Of a stretch of DNA of 64,000 nt, positions 12,201-23,100 are shown in pieces. Source of the DNA: Symbiodinium natans. Taxonomy: Eukaryota; Sar; Dinophyceae; Suessiales; Symbiodiniaceae. Position 1 is the first letter of the stretch, and each line of letters begins with the position of its first letter. Both the position numbers and the translations under genes were made by a program. Under the pieces are notes generated by a model. That model saw nothing but the letters and a program-made list of their open reading frames with translations. It searched no databases and was not told the DNA's origin. Location: NCBI GenBank assembly GCA_905221605.1, contig CAJNDS010000324.1, forward strand, positions 178,501 through 242,500, read 5' to 3'.

Positions 12201-13128
12201 GGTTGCGCCTCAAGGCGTGATAGGGTCAAGAGGTAAAGATTTGACTCAGGAAGGTGAGAGTTTGGCTTGCAAAGGGGATGTTGGCATAGAGTCAACCAAT
12301 AGGAAAATCGACTCTTGACTCGCTCCTTTTCGCTTCGCTCCCCAGAAATACGACAAGGAAAGAGATAGCTCACAGACCCGTTCGAAAGATGTATATATCC
12401 CCATACAGGCCCGTTTTAACTGGGAGGGGGTCCCCTCCTTTTGTTTTTCTCTCCCAGGTCTGCGGCATCTGCATTGGGTGGCCCACCGACGGCCGCGATC
12501 CTCGGGAGAAAGCCGCTGCTCGGAGTCATCAAAAGCACCTAACTGTGGTTTAGGGTTTGGGGTTTGGGGTTTAGGGTTTAGGGTTTAGGTTTTAGCGCCT
12601 TTGAGAATGCCTAGACTTTTCTCGGGGGTTTTGGGACCGGACGTTTTGAGGAGAGGCGTTTTGCGCAGGTTTTTTTGGCGAGCTTCTGGTTTTTTGACCT
12701 GGGGCGGAAGTGTGGGGCAGTTGACGTGCTACGAAGAGCACACTCGGGACCTGTGTTGTGGGCGAAACTTGTTGAGAAGGTTGTGTTCTCTTGAAGGCAA
12801 CTTTTACATGTCGGACTCTTTTGGTATTTTGGCAGCTTGGTGGAGCTTCTTCTGCTTTCTGCAAAATCCTAAACTTGGGATGTTCCCCCTTATACTAGCA
12901 GTCCTTGATAGGAATTATACGAGGGGGCTCCAATCCTAAACCCTAAACCCTGAACCCTAAACCCTAAACCCTAGAACCCTTAAACCCTAAACCCTAAACC
13001 CTGGAACATCCCAATCCTAAACCCTTAACCCGATGGGTCGCGCCAAAAAGTGCAGCTGGAGGATTGGTTCCCGAGCCGCTTGCCGTCGGATGAGACGACG
13101 TGCTGGGCTGCCAACGAGGATTGGTGAG
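6147..13128 (+). CDS. nitroreductase family protein NTR-B, about 12 exons
   Basis: Near-complete nitroreductase rebuilt from exons 6147-6223, 7179-7243, 7544-7606, 7946-8001, 8720-8809, 9530-9593, 10636-10663, 11195-11278, 11704-11755, 12458-about 12512 and 13051-about 13128. Family landmarks appear in the right order: N-terminal PRPVPYDIL helix, FMN-binding ASNSQPW, NYEFWGAPV, VDIGSYM helix, GMQAYGLGG, REVLGVASMPEDEH, VCGICIGW and a C-terminal arm. Frames join cleanly across most junctions, mainly with GC donors. Expected role: NAD(P)H-dependent reduction by an FMN flavoprotein dimer; the natural substrate cannot be told. The first coding exon and start codon are not identified. It is a paralogue of NTR-A, consistent with tandem duplication. 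Confidence 0.82.
7179..7243 (+). CDS. NTR-B exon: FMN-binding SNSQPW
   Basis: Encodes SAARYVASASNSQPWSVTVI plus Q. The A-S-N-S-Q-P-W motif is the strongest nitroreductase marker in the window (FMN and substrate pocket). GC donor. Confidence 0.85.
7544..7606 (+). CDS. NTR-B exon: helix after FMN motif
   Basis: After CAG at 7541-7543 it reads, in frame with the previous exon, ASRDKLSKAMLDHFDAGNDG, the usual surface helix. The next exon completes a G codon. GT donor. Confidence 0.7.
7946..8001 (+). CDS. NTR-B exon: QTYKKYSTQNTARMQKGK
   Basis: Follows TTGCAG at 7940-7945 and stays in frame with the exons before and after. It covers the variable linker between the first helix pair and the cap. 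The intron begins GA. Confidence 0.6.
8165..8254. mobile_element. MITE-like foldback element
   Basis: Arms 8165-8198 and 8220-8254 are inverted copies (GTTCTCCAAAGTAGG..GGTCCTG against GTTTTCCAAAATGTGG..GGTCCTG) around about 21 bp. Small and non-coding; explains the overlapping open frames on both strands at 8058-8379. Confidence 0.65.
8586..8690. mobile_element. MITE-like element, GGTCCCTTACCCTTG family, copy 1
   Basis: Ends TATGGTCCCT / AGGGACCATA are inverted. It shares TGGTCCCTTACCCTTG and an internal GTGTATATA with the copy at 9364-9500. Lies in the NTR-B intron before 8720. Confidence 0.6.
8720..8809 (+). CDS. NTR-B exon: charged cap segment
   Basis: Encodes DQYGYELYEERHKLARDDKD followed by PEQMKWMKVK. 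It lies between two foldback elements and before a 100-bp CCCTAAA array. The charged helical content fits the cap helices of nitroreductases. Confidence 0.65.
8838..8938 (-). repeat. CCCTAAA array
   Basis: Perfect 7-bp units soon after an NTR-B exon. Confidence 0.9.
9000..9047 (+). repeat. dispersed repeat shared with 45971-46020
   Basis: GGTTGTACCCTTGGGTTTGG followed by CCCC, AAGATCC and TAAGGG occurs at both places. Likely a fragment of a mobile family. Confidence 0.6.
9364..9500. mobile_element. MITE-like element, GGTCCCTTACCCTTG family, copy 2
   Basis: Starts ATGGGCCCCT and ends near AGGGCCCCAT (inverted). The interior holds a TA run and GATA/GACA repeats at 9419-9470. Sits just upstream of the NTR-B exon at 9530. 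Confidence 0.6.
9530..9593 (+). CDS. NTR-B exon: NYEFWGAPV strand
   Basis: Acceptor CTCAG at 9525-9529. Encodes DGRRLKYRPNYEFWGAPVLR plus L, orthologous in position to the first recognised NTR-A exon. GC donor. Confidence 0.75.
9920..10035 (-). repeat. CCCTAAA array
   Basis: 7-bp units with a few slips, within an NTR-B intron. Confidence 0.9.
10636..10663 (+). CDS. NTR-B micro-exon (28 bp)
   Basis: Encodes only TFVDIGSY plus split codons. It supplies the D-x-G start of the conserved helix and joins the next exon as SYM-YAILVGMQAYG. The identity rests on frame continuity and family order. Confidence 0.6.
11195..11278 (+). CDS. NTR-B exon: GMQAYGLGG helix
   Basis: Acceptor CCCAG at 11190-11194. 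Encodes YAILVGMQAYGLGGKPLGSV then AKFTDLC, matching the nitroreductase helix and following G-S strand. GC donor. Confidence 0.78.
11704..11755 (+). CDS. NTR-B exon: REVLGVASMPEDEHLAPW
   Basis: Completes a split R codon and encodes the family motif (V/R)-x-LG-[IV]-P-x-[DE] before the last strand. GC donor. Confidence 0.72.
12458..12512 (+). CDS. NTR-B exon: VCGICIGW strand
   Basis: Acceptor TCCCAG at 12452-12457, preceded by a pyrimidine-rich tract. Encodes VCGICIGWPTDGRDPRE, equivalent to the CGLSVGY strand of NTR-A. The 3' boundary is uncertain. Confidence 0.7.
12877..12935. mobile_element. partial foldback element, GGGATGTTCCCCCTT family
   Basis: GGGATGTTCCCCCTT followed by ACTAGCAGTCCT, inverted and related to the pair at 37580-37675. 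Confidence 0.5.
13051..13128 (+). CDS. NTR-B exon: C-terminal arm
   Basis: Encodes VQLEDWFPSRLPSDETTCWA then ANE, parallel to the NTR-A tail. The stop codon and both edges are not fixed. Confidence 0.55.
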
Positions 13129-13360
13129 AGGTGGAGCCACATTGTTTTTACGGCTTAGGGTTTAACAAACCCTCAAACCCTAAACCCTAAACCCTAAGCC
13201 CTAAACCCTAAACCCTAAACCCTAAACCCCAAACCCCTCAACCCTGGACCGGCTGGTAGCCCTCAAACTGTCTCCGCCCCCCGCAGTCCTCGATTTTTCA
13301 AGGCCTCCGCCCCCCAACTTGGTAGCCCAGCGGGGCCCTTCTGCCCTCTTTCTGGTCAAC

Positions 13361-13490
13361 CCTAAACCCTAAACCCTAAACCCTAAACCCTAAACCCTAA
13401 ACCCTAAACCCTAAACCCTAAACCCTAAACCCTAAACCCTAAACCCTAAACCCTAAAGCCTAAAGCCTAAAGCCTAAAGCCTAAAGCCGA
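13361..13490 (-). repeat. CCCTAAA array grading into CCTAAAG
   Basis: Perfect units then five GCCTAAA-type variants in a row, showing local spread of a mutated unit. Confidence 0.88.
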
Positions 13491-13528
13491 AAGCCTGAAG
13501 CCCAAGAAGGGTACCCCCTTATGAGAAC

Positions 13529-13551
13529 ATGGTTACTGGGCTACCAAGCCA
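13529..13551 (+). repeat. 23-nt dispersed repeat, copy 1
   Basis: ATGGTTACTGGGCTACCAAG plus CCA, repeated exactly at 15813-15835. The core TTACTGGGCTACCAA is partly palindromic. Confidence 0.7.
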
Positions 13552-14638
13552 AAAAGTTTCAGTTTTCTGAGGTGTGGGCTTCCGCCTGCCAGCTCTTTGG
13601 CCTGGGGGTTTGGGGTTTAGGGGATTTAGGGTTTAGGATTTAGGGTTTAGGATTTAGGGTTTAGGGCTTGGGGTTTAGTGTTGAGGGTTTTCCGGTTTTA
13701 GGGTTCATAGGGTTTAGAGTTTTTTGGGATTTAGGGTTTATAGGGTTCTTGGGTTGAGGCGCCCCCCCAAAGAGCTGCTAGGTCTGCACTCTTGTCAGCC
13801 TCGTCCCCTGCCAGCTCGGACTGGGGGTTTTCCTGTGCAGGAACGCAAGGCGGGTAAGCACAGCTCCCCGAGTTGTGGCAAAGCCACCGAGCCGGCAGGG
13901 AAAGAAGCGGGGCCGAAACTCCGGCATCCTGGAAAAGGTTTAGGGGATGCTTTGTCTGCTTGTGTTATGAGCAGGAACGGCTGTGGGCTGCTAAACGCGA
14001 ATCACCCAATGCCCTTGGGCCCCGAACCCTAAATCACAGCCCTCTCGCTTTAAGGTTGAAGGTTGAGAGTTCAGGGTCGAAGGTTTAGAGGTTTAGGGCG
14101 TGGGGTTTAGGATTTAGAGTTTAGGATTGGTAGGGTTTCCCACGAAGACGCATGTGACTGGCACCATACAAGCGGTGTTAGGGCTCGGGTTTGGAGCTTC
14201 CACCGAATCTTCAGGGTCTGGTATGAAAGAAAGCCCTAAGCCCTGGAAGGCCTCAGCCGCCCCAACTAAAACCTAAGCCCTGCAGCCCGGGAAGCTCAAA
14301 AAGCCCAGACCTGAAACCCTAAACCCTAAACCCCAAACCCCAAACCCTAAACCCTAAACCCCAAACCCTAAACCCTAAACCCTGAACCCGAAACCCGACA
14401 CCCTGAACCGACCCGTGCTGCGTTCTAGGGTTCGGAGGCAGGCCGAGTGATTCATCAGACGCATCTTTTAGGGTTTAGGGTTTAGGGTGTAGCTCCCCCC
14501 CTGCAGAACATCGTGGAGACTTTTCTTCGACAGTATCAGCCCTTTAGCCCTTGGGGTTCGGAATTCAGGGTTTAGGGTTTCTAAGGGTTTAGGGTTTAGG
14601 GCTTAGGGTTTAAGGGTTTAGGAAAATATCTGGGCGCC

Positions 14639-14710
14639 ATGGAAGAAGTGTGGAACGCCTTTCGCCGTGAGCTGGGTGCCCACGGTGGGCTGACTGGGGC
14701 ACAGCTGCAG
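14639..14710 (+). CDS. EF-1 exon 1, probable start codon
   Basis: ATG at 14639 in GCCATGG context. Encodes an AFRRE...GGLTGAQLQ helix-loop-helix half. GC donor after CAG; EF-2 is cut after the same LQ. Confidence 0.55.
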
Positions 14711-16637
14711 GCGCTCGGGGTTGGGCTCAGGGAAGTTTGGGGATCCCTTCGGCCTGAAGCACGAAACCCTGGAAAACTCCAGGTTTCGGGACCCTAAACC
14801 CTAAACCCTAAACCCTAAACCTTAAACCCTCAATTCTCAACCCTGAGTCACTTGGTGAACGGCCGGGGTGGATCGCTCGCCCAGAAGTTTTGATGGGCTC
14901 CTGGTTCAGGGTTAGGGTTCAGACATGAGGGTTCAGGGTATAGGGTTTAGGGTTGAGGGGTTGGGAGGTTTACTGCTGGTTTGGAGGTAGCAGATTCCTC
15001 CCGAACCTTTATTTTACCTACTGGCTCTTAGTCGGGAATCCGCAGGTCCGAAGTACCAGAATCCCGAGTTTTCTCTAGCAAGAACCAGCCGGCTTAGGGT
15101 TTCGGGTCTGTGGGATCCCCTGCCTTAGGGCGTGAGGTTTCAGGGTAAGGTTCATAGGGTTCAAGCGCAGGATCCAGGTTTTGGGGCTCGGGGGTTTCGG
15201 CATACTCTTGCTGCTGCCGAGCAAAGGCGGACACTCTGCTGCTACTCCTACCTTAGCTGGGCCCAAATGATCCTTAGGTAAACAGAAAGGACGGTACTGA
15301 ACGCTTGTTTGTATGAGAAGTTTTGCTTTCCGCTTGTTTGCATCCTAGGTAAAGAGGGCAGCCAGGGCGCGCGCAGTATAGGATCCCCAAGCCCAAAGCA
15401 GTTGAGGATGTAGGTTGAGGATGTGGGGTTTGAACCCAGTTTAGGCCCAGACCCCAAGAAGGGCGCCCTCTTTCTGCTTTGGTTTCAAGGCTCAGTGTGC
15501 AAGAGGCTGAATAGCTACCAGTTAACCCTAAGCCCAAAAATGCTTCCTCCGAAGTTCTAGTGTAAAGCTGATACTGTGACGCGCCCCACGTGTCCTAACT
15601 CCTTAATCCGTTTCGTACATTCCTCCCCCCCCCCCTCCCTCTTCATCGAAGAAGTCCAGACCCTCAATGCTTGAATGTAAGAAATTGAATAGTCTGACCT
15701 GAAACCGCAAACCTTGCAACCCCTCCATAATCAGAATGCACACTCCCTGGACCTTAAACACCCCAAACACCCCCCAAAACCCTTAATGATGGAGGCCCCC
15801 CCTGATTATAAGATGGTTACTGGGCTACCAAGCCAGACACTGGAGACCAGGAGTTTCTCATCCGCTTGGGGATCGACCCTGCCCACGTGAAGGACCTTCT
15901 GAAGGAATTTTCCGCGGATCCGCACCAAAGGCGCGGGGACTCCTGGCCCTGAAGCTCTTAAACCATCCTGACGCTGAAGCCGTAAAACCCTAAGCCCTAA
16001 AACCCTAAGCACTTCAAACCCTCAAACCCCAAACCCTGAACCCTAAAACCCTGAAACCATCAAACCCTAAACCCTAAACTCTCAAGCCCCCAAAACCCTA
16101 AGTCCTCAAACCTTAGGGTCGGGGGCTCGGAGGCTCAAAGAGCCTTGGCGCTTCGGTGGGCCAGGGTAAGGGCTTAGGGTTTAGGGTTAAGGGTTAAGGG
16201 TTTAGGGTTCAGGGTTTATTTTGCAAGAGAACCTGTCTTGATGAACTGTTTCGCGTTTTTTCGGGATGTAATGACTTAGATGATCTTCTCCAGAGCGTTC
16301 CAGGCAAACTCTGCATGCATGCCACAAAGCCGCACCCTAAACCCTAAACCCTAAATCCTACACCCTAAACCCTAAACCCTAAACCCTAAACGAAACCCTA
16401 AACCCTAAAGGCCTAGGCCCTACACCCTAAGCCTCCCATGCCGGAGCACGTCTAGATTCTGTCGCCCTGAGTTTCAGGATAACCTCGACAGACTCTCTCT
16501 TCCTTACCTTAAGCCCGAAACCCTAAACCCTAAACCCTAAACCCTAAACCCTAAACCCTAAACCCTCGTAGACACCCTGCAACTTGTCCCTCCGGAGGTT
16601 TGACTTTAGTGACTTCCTCCGCTTCCTTGAGGACCTG
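14639..16637 (+). CDS. EF-hand-like exons EF-1 (degenerate loops), possibly the 5' part of STH-1
   Basis: Exons 14639-14710, 15851-about 15920 and 16598-16637. The first opens with ATG in a GCCATGG context and encodes MEEVWNAFRRELGAHGGLTG then AQLQ; the second EFLIRLGIDPAHVKDLLKEF; the third FDFSDFLRFLEDL. The pattern helix - loop - (L/F)T-x-x-(Q/E)-L ... LG - FxDFL is that of an EF-hand pair, and the same exon cuts occur in EF-2 at 40860-41951. The first loop (ELGAHGGLTGAQ) lacks the acidic ligands, so calcium binding is probably lost. The last exon ends only about 460 bp before STH-1 coding sequence that itself shows no start codon, so EF-1 and STH-1 may be one gene. Confidence 0.55.
15813..15835 (+). 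repeat. 23-nt dispersed repeat, copy 2
   Basis: Exact second copy, 15 bp upstream of EF-1 exon 2. Confidence 0.7.
15851..15920 (+). CDS. EF-1 exon 2
   Basis: Acceptor ACCAG ends at 15850. Encodes EFLIRLGIDPAHVKDLLKEF then SAD, aligned with AAMSSLGLDLDKVAVEEMIN of EF-2. The 3' end is approximate. Confidence 0.55.
16598..16637 (+). CDS. EF-1 exon 3
   Basis: Acceptor CGGAG ends at 16597. Encodes FDFSDFLRFLEDL, the exiting helix of an EF-hand (compare VIDYM-EFLAACL in EF-2). Confidence 0.5.
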
Positions 16638-17100
16638 GGGGTTTTGGGCTCATGGTCTGCCCTAAACCCTAAACCCTGAACCCTGAACCCTAAACCCCAA
16701 ACCCTAAACCCTAAATCCTAAACCTTAGACCCTAGACCCTAAACCGTAAACCCTAAAACCCTAACACCCAACCCTGAACATTATAAAGTGTTTGAAGTTG
16801 TTCTGAGCAACCCGCCCTAAGAACTCAAAGGCCCCCGGAGCCCCTAAACCCTCAAATCCCAAGCCTTTTTCCCTACCCAAACCCGTTAAACCCTACCCTA
16901 CACCCCTCAACCCCCAAACCCTAAACCCCTCAAGCCCCCAAACCACTCAAACATCACTCTAAACCTTAAACCCTAAACCCGAAACCCTAAGCCCTACAGT
17001 AAACCCTAAGCCCTAAACCCTAAGCCCTGAGCCCTGAGCCCTAAGCCCTAAACCCTAAACCCTAAACCCTAAACCCCTCAAAAAGCCCCCCCCCCCCAAG

Positions 17101-17174
17101 TCCGCAGCGGAGGAGGGCCTTGAGGGCCCCGAGGGCAAGGCCGCCCGGCCGTCCGAGTCCAAGCCATTCGACCT
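17101..17174 (+). CDS. sthA: STH-1 exon 1 of those found
   Basis: Follows a C-rich tract ending AAG at 17100. Encodes SAAEEGLEGPEGKAARPSES then KPFDL; a GC donor lets it join the next exon as FDL-IVLGCGPAG. No in-frame ATG lies near its 5' edge, so translation begins in an earlier exon. Confidence 0.65.
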
Positions 17175-20100
17175 GCTCCCCGGGCTGCACGTCATGTGTA
17201 GTTTAGGGTTTAGGGTTTTTTTGGGGTTTAGGGTTTGGGGTTTAGGGTTTAGGGTTCAGGGTTTTAGGGTTTAGGGTTTAGGGTTTAGGGTTTGGGGGTT
17301 CAGGGTTTAGGGTTTGAGGTTTAGGGTTTAGGGTTTGGGGTTTGGGGTTTGGGGTTTTAGGGTTTAGGGTTTAGGGTGTAGGGTTTGGGGGTTTAGGGTT
17401 TGGGGGTTCAGGGTTTGGGGTTGGGGGTGGGGTTTAGGGTTTGGGGTTTGGGGTTTCGGGTTTAGGGTTCAGGGTTTGGGGTTGAGGGTTTGGGGTTTAG
17501 GGTTTGGGTAGGGTTTGGGGTTTGGGGTTTAGGGTTTCGGGTTTCGGGTTTAGGGTTTGGAGTTTGGGGGTTGGGTTTTATGGTTTAGGGCTTAGGGTTT
17601 AGTTCAGGGTGTTGGGGGTTTAGGGTTTAGGGTACAGGGTTCAAGAGAACCATTTGGCAGAATTACATGATGTTGGTTGAAGATTGGGGGCTGTCGGGTT
17701 CTTAAGGTCAGAGTTTAGGGCGTCAAGTCATGGAAGCTTGAGGACCTTGGAATTGCGGGGCGTCGGGGAGATGTAAGGTTTAGGGTTGAGGGTTCAGGGC
17801 TCTCAGTGCTTGGGTTTGGTGACTGTTAACCCTAAACCCTACACCCCCTGAAACCTGAATCCTGAACCCGAAACCCCCCAGGGGTCATCGTATACCCGAG
17901 AACTCTCATACCCGAAACCCTAAACCCAAAACCTAAACCCTAAACCCTAAACCCTAAAACCTAAACCCTAAACACTAAACCCTAAACCCTAAACCCTAAA
18001 CCCTAAACCCTAGACCCTATACCCTAAAGCCTAAACCCTAAACCCTAAACCATGAACCCCAAACCAGAAACCCTAAACCCTAAACCCTAAACCCTAAAAC
18101 CTAAACCTAAACCCTCAACGCAAACCCTAAACCCTAAACCCTAAACCCCAAACCCCAAACCCCAAACCCTAAACCCTAAACCCTAAACCCGAAACCCTAA
18201 ACTCGAAACCCTAAGCCCTGAAACCCCAAACCCTAAACTTCCTAAGCCCGAAAACCCTAAGCCCTCCTCATGTCCTGGCCTGGCCCCAGGATTGTTCTTG
18301 GCTGTGGCCCCGCGGGCGTCAAGGCGGCCACCGAGGCCGAGAAGGGAAAGGGTTTAGGCTGTAGGGTTTGGGGTTTAGGGTTTAGGGTTTAGGGTTTAGG
18401 CCCAGGGTTTAGGTTTTAGGTTTAGGGTTTAGGGTTTAGGTGTGGGGTTCGGGTTGTCTCAGAAGATGATGTGGTGTCCATGGGAACAGTTAGGGCTCTC
18501 AGCCCTCCATCTCACCGTGGTAAGACTGCCTAGATTTTAGGCTTTAGGGTTTACTGTGGCACTCCTATTCTTGCCCCTCCTTCCCTACTCACCAACGCTA
18601 ACCCTAAACCCTAAACCCTAAACCCTAAACCCTAAACCCTAAACCCTAAACCCTAAACCCTAAACCCTAAACCCTAAACCCTAAACCCTAAACCCTCAAC
18701 CGAGACAAAATTTGCCGCGGTCGACCCAGGCCGCCAGCCGCGGGTACCACGTCGGCATCGTCGAACCCCAGGTGCAGACCGTTCCTCTGGTCCCTAAACC
18801 CTAAACCCTAAACCCTAAACCCTAAACCCTAAACCCTAAACCCTAAACCCTAAACCCTAAACCCCAAACCCTAAACCCTAAACCCTAAACCCTAAACCCT
18901 AAACACCTAAATAAACCCTAAGCCCCTAAACCCAAATGCTGGTTTTGGGGCAAGGTGCCGGGGTGGCTTCACAGTGGTCCGAGAAAAGCCTTGTCTCCAA
19001 AAGACACCAAGCCCCTTCGAAGTTGCTGGTGGAATCTGAGAGCTTTTCAGGGCACTGTCCTCTGGGTTTAGGATCCTAGCGCGATTCAGAAATTGGACGC
19101 GACTCAGGAAACCAGGATTCAGGAAACCAGCCCCGCGAGTCAAGAAGCCAGGATTCAGGAAACTATGCGATTCAGGAAACCAGGATTCAAGAACTACGCG
19201 ATTCAGGAAACCTGGATTCAGGAAACTACGCGATTCAGGAAACTGAAAAACTGCGATTCATGAAGCTGCGATGCAGGAAACTGAAAACACGCGATTCAGG
19301 AAGCTGAGGGAGGGGCTGGGGGGGGGTGGGGGCTGAGGGGGGGGCTGGGGGGGGGGTCGGGGGGGGGGGGGGGGTTGGGGGGAGGGGGGGTGGATGATAA
19401 CGTTCATGTCCGCGCGCTCCAGTTTCGTGAATCAGCTGGTCTCCGAACCCGCGCGCTCCAGTTTCCTAAATCAGCTGGTTTCGCGAATCGTGGTTTCCCG
19501 AATCCGCGCTTTCAGTTTCCGAATCCGCGCTTTGAAGTTTCCCGAATCCCCGGTTTCCGAATCCGCGTTTTCCAGTTTCCTGAACAAGCGGGTTTCCCGA
19601 ATCCTGGTTTCCCGAATCAGTTTCCGAATCCGCCGCGGACCTGGGTTTAGGGTTTAGGGTTTTGGCCCTTCTTGTTTTTTTGCTGGGTGGCAGGAGAAGC
19701 CCACTGGTGCTCCCACTGGCGCATACTCCAAGTGCATCCGGGAGGCCGTACCGGCGACGGCACAGCAGCCCAAACCCCTCAGCCCTAGAGCAAAAAGCCC
19801 CAGGTTCATAAAGGGTTTAGGGTTTGTTTCGGGTTTAGAGTTTAGGGTTTAGGGTTTAGGGTTTAGGGTTTAGGATTTAGGACTTACGGTTCAGGGTTGA
19901 GGGCTTAGGGTCCCCTTGCTTTCTGATCGCGCTCATGTTTTTACTCGTGTTCGAGGGAATCCCCGCAACGTGCCTGGAAACTCATATCGCCCTAAATCCT
20001 AAACCCAAAACGTTAAACCCTAAATCCTAAGTCCTAAACCTTAAGCCGCTTTCTCCCTGGTCATTGAGCCTTTCATTGCTGCTTCAGGCCCTAACCCCCT

Positions 20101-23100
20101 AAACCCTAAACCCTAAACCCTAAACCCTAAACCCTAAACCCTAAACCCTAAACCCTAAACCCTAAACCCTAAACCCTAAACCCTAAACCCTATTCAATCC
20201 CAAATCATCCCAAGGTGATGGCCAAGAAGTGGACCTGGCCCGAGATCCACGACATGGTCCAGAAAATCGTGGCGCACGCGCACGAAAACACCATGCGCCT
20301 CCTGCACGCGTGCCTTGGGCGTAGGATCTAGGGCTTCAAGGGGGCTTTAGGGTTTAGGGTTTAGGGTTAGGGTATAGGGTTTAGGGTTTAGGGTTTGGGG
20401 TTCAGGGTTCAGGGGCTCAGGGTTTAGGGGCCTGGGTCTTGAGGGGGGGAGTGCAACACTTCAGCTTGGTGGGGTGCTTTTGCATTCGGGGTCTTTTGGG
20501 GGTTTAGGGTGTAGGGTTTAGGTTTTAGGGTTTAGGGTTTAGTCTTTAAGGCACCAACATTTTTACCTTTAAGCGAAACGACGAGGTTTCACATTGACGT
20601 CCTCGTGGGTGCCGCATCCTTCGTCGACACCAAGACGATTCTCGGACTTTTGTATTTTGGAGGGCTTTCCTCTTAAACCCTAAGCCCTAGACCTAAACCC
20701 TAAACCCTAAACCCTAAGTCCCCCGAAGCGCTAGTCTCAGGTTGAAGTGTGTTTTGGGGTTTTGGGGCATTCGTATAGCTTGCTTTGGGAAGGGGTGTTG
20801 GGTTGCCCCTTCCGCATCCGAACCGAAACCTGTTAGGGTTTAAGGGTTTTAAGCTTGTCCTCTTCCGTCCTTAGGAATCTGGCGTGCTTTGGGTGCATAT
20901 ACAGATTGTTGGGGTTTTCAGGGGCTTCAAGGGATTTGGGTGCTTCCCCGCCCTTGCTGCCCCAAACCCCAAACCCCAAGTCCCAAACCCCAAATCCCAA
21001 ACCCCCAACCCCAAACCCCAAACCTCAAACCCCAACCCCAAACCCTAAACCCTAAACCCTAAACCCCAAACCCTCGAATCCCCAAACCCTAACCCCCCCC
21101 CCCCCCCCCCCAAAGAAAAAAGAAAACAACGCTCCGAAGCCCCCAGGATCTCTCTGGCAAAGCCCTCGGGCGGCACCCGCACCCTCGAGTCCTCGGCCTT
21201 CGTGATCGCCACGGGGTCCAAGGCCAACCACCTCCCGATGAGCCTCGGGTTTGGGGTTTGGGGTTTGGGGTTTAGGGTTTGGGGTTTAGGGTTTAGGGTT
21301 TGGAGTTTAGGGTTTAGGGTTTGGGGTTTGGGGTTTAGGGTTTCGGGCTTAGGAGTTTGTTTAGGGGCTTGAACCCAAAGAATATGTGGGAGACTGTGGA
21401 AGCGTGCTCCTGAAGAAAGTTCTCATGCATGTCTGACACCATATGGTTCTCTGAGAATTGTGTTGAGGCCGGACCCTAAACCCTAAACCCTAAACCCTAA
21501 ACCCTAAACCCTAAACCCTAAACCCTAAACCCTAAACCCTAAACCCTAAACCCTAAACCCTAAACCCTAAACCCTAGTTCAGGGCTTATGGTTTAGACTC
21601 TTCAGACTACACGCCATTCTACGACACACCGTCAATCACTATAGCCCTAACCGCCTTAAGCCAATCTCAAACCCTAGCCTGAAACTTACGACGTGTAAGA
21701 CCTAAAAACGTGGGTTGATGGTACATGTAGTGATTGAGGGCTTCGGTGGTTTGAGGACTTGTTTTGAAAGCCCTCTTAAGCTTTAGCTAGCTTTATTTCT
21801 AAGGGCCAGGCGTACTCCAATTGTACATTTAAACACCGGTCCCAAGAGCGGCTAGAGTTTCGAGATTGGGGGCTGTTAATCCTCAGCCCCCTAATCTCTA
21901 AGCCCTCAAACCCTAAACTCCAAGAATAGACCTGAAATGTAAAGCCGAAAGCCCTAAACTCCAAGACCTAAGACCTAAACCCTAAACCCTAAACCCTAAA
22001 CCCGATTTCTAAACCCTAAACCCTAAACCCTAAACAGCTACACCCGAAACCCCAAACCCTAAACGCTACGCGTCATCCTGAACCTCAATGAGGCTTCTGC
22101 GCCCCAGGGTTTAGGGCTTGGGGCTTCTGCTTAAGGGCTTACAGAGGCTTAGGCAGTGGAGTTTAGGGTTTAGGGTTTAGGGTTTAGGGTTTAGGGCTTA
22201 GGGCTTGGGGGCTTTTGGTTCAGCGTCTGCAGGAGTAGGCCTTGATGGTAACATGCACTGAGCACCCATCTGGGTCCCAAGGATACCCTTCGACCTCCCT
22301 GGCGTCTACGACTCGGACACAGTCAGCTGCGTGGCGGAGCTTGTCCCCTAAAACCTGAAACCCTAAACCCCGAACCCTGAACCCTGAACCCTAAACCCTG
22401 AACCCTGAACCCTGAACCTTAAACCCTGAACCCTCAACCCTGAACCCTAAACCCTAGACCCTGAACCCTGAACCCTGAACCCTGGACCTCCTCAAAGCCA
22501 GGGTTTCAGCCGACCGGCAGATGTGAAAAAGCCTGAACCCTACAGCCCGAACCCTAAGCTCCAAGGCACCCAGCCCTAAGCCTTAGAATTCCCGACCCCC
22601 AAACCCGAACTCCCCAACTCCCCAATTCCCCCTAACCTCTAAACCCTAAACCCTAAACCCTAAACCCTAAACCCTAAACCCTAAACCCTAAACTCCCCTA
22701 AGCCCCGACGCCTCTCCCCGCCCCCAGGCCAGATCGACTTCATCCCCAAGTCTATGGTGGTGCAGGGCGCTGGCATCATCGGCCCGGGCCCAGGGTTTTA
22801 GTGTTTGTTGTTGGTTGGGTGTTCTTGGGCGTTTTATGTATCTATGTGTTTTTACCGGGGGGGGGGGGGGGCTTTTCATTTTTTTGGCAGGGGGGGGGGG
22901 GGGGGGGGGGGGGGTTCAGGATTTAGGTTTAGGGTACAGGAAGTTTAGGATTTAGCGTTTTTTAGGTGTAGGGTTTAGGGTTCAGTTCAGGTTCTTTTGG
23001 GTGCAGGGCTAGGGCTTGTAGGGAGAGCGGGACTTAGTTCTTTGGTGCATTGGCACCTGTTCTGCAGTGGGCTAGTGGATGTATCCATGTTCTGAACAGC

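Larger units (their letters stand above)
13129..14638. other. spacer between NTR-B and the first EF-hand block
   Basis: No confident exon. Contains CCCTAAA arrays at 13170-13240 and 13361-13462, TTTAGGG tracts at 13610-13700 and the first copy of a 23-nt repeat at 13529-13551. The open frames at 13724-14088 read low-quality, repeat-flanked sequence and match nothing I recognise. Confidence 0.5.

Noticed and set aside
12592-12939. 112-residue (+) and 90-residue (-) frames
   Set aside because: Opposing frames within the last NTR-B intron, no motif, and the 3' part overlaps a foldback element.
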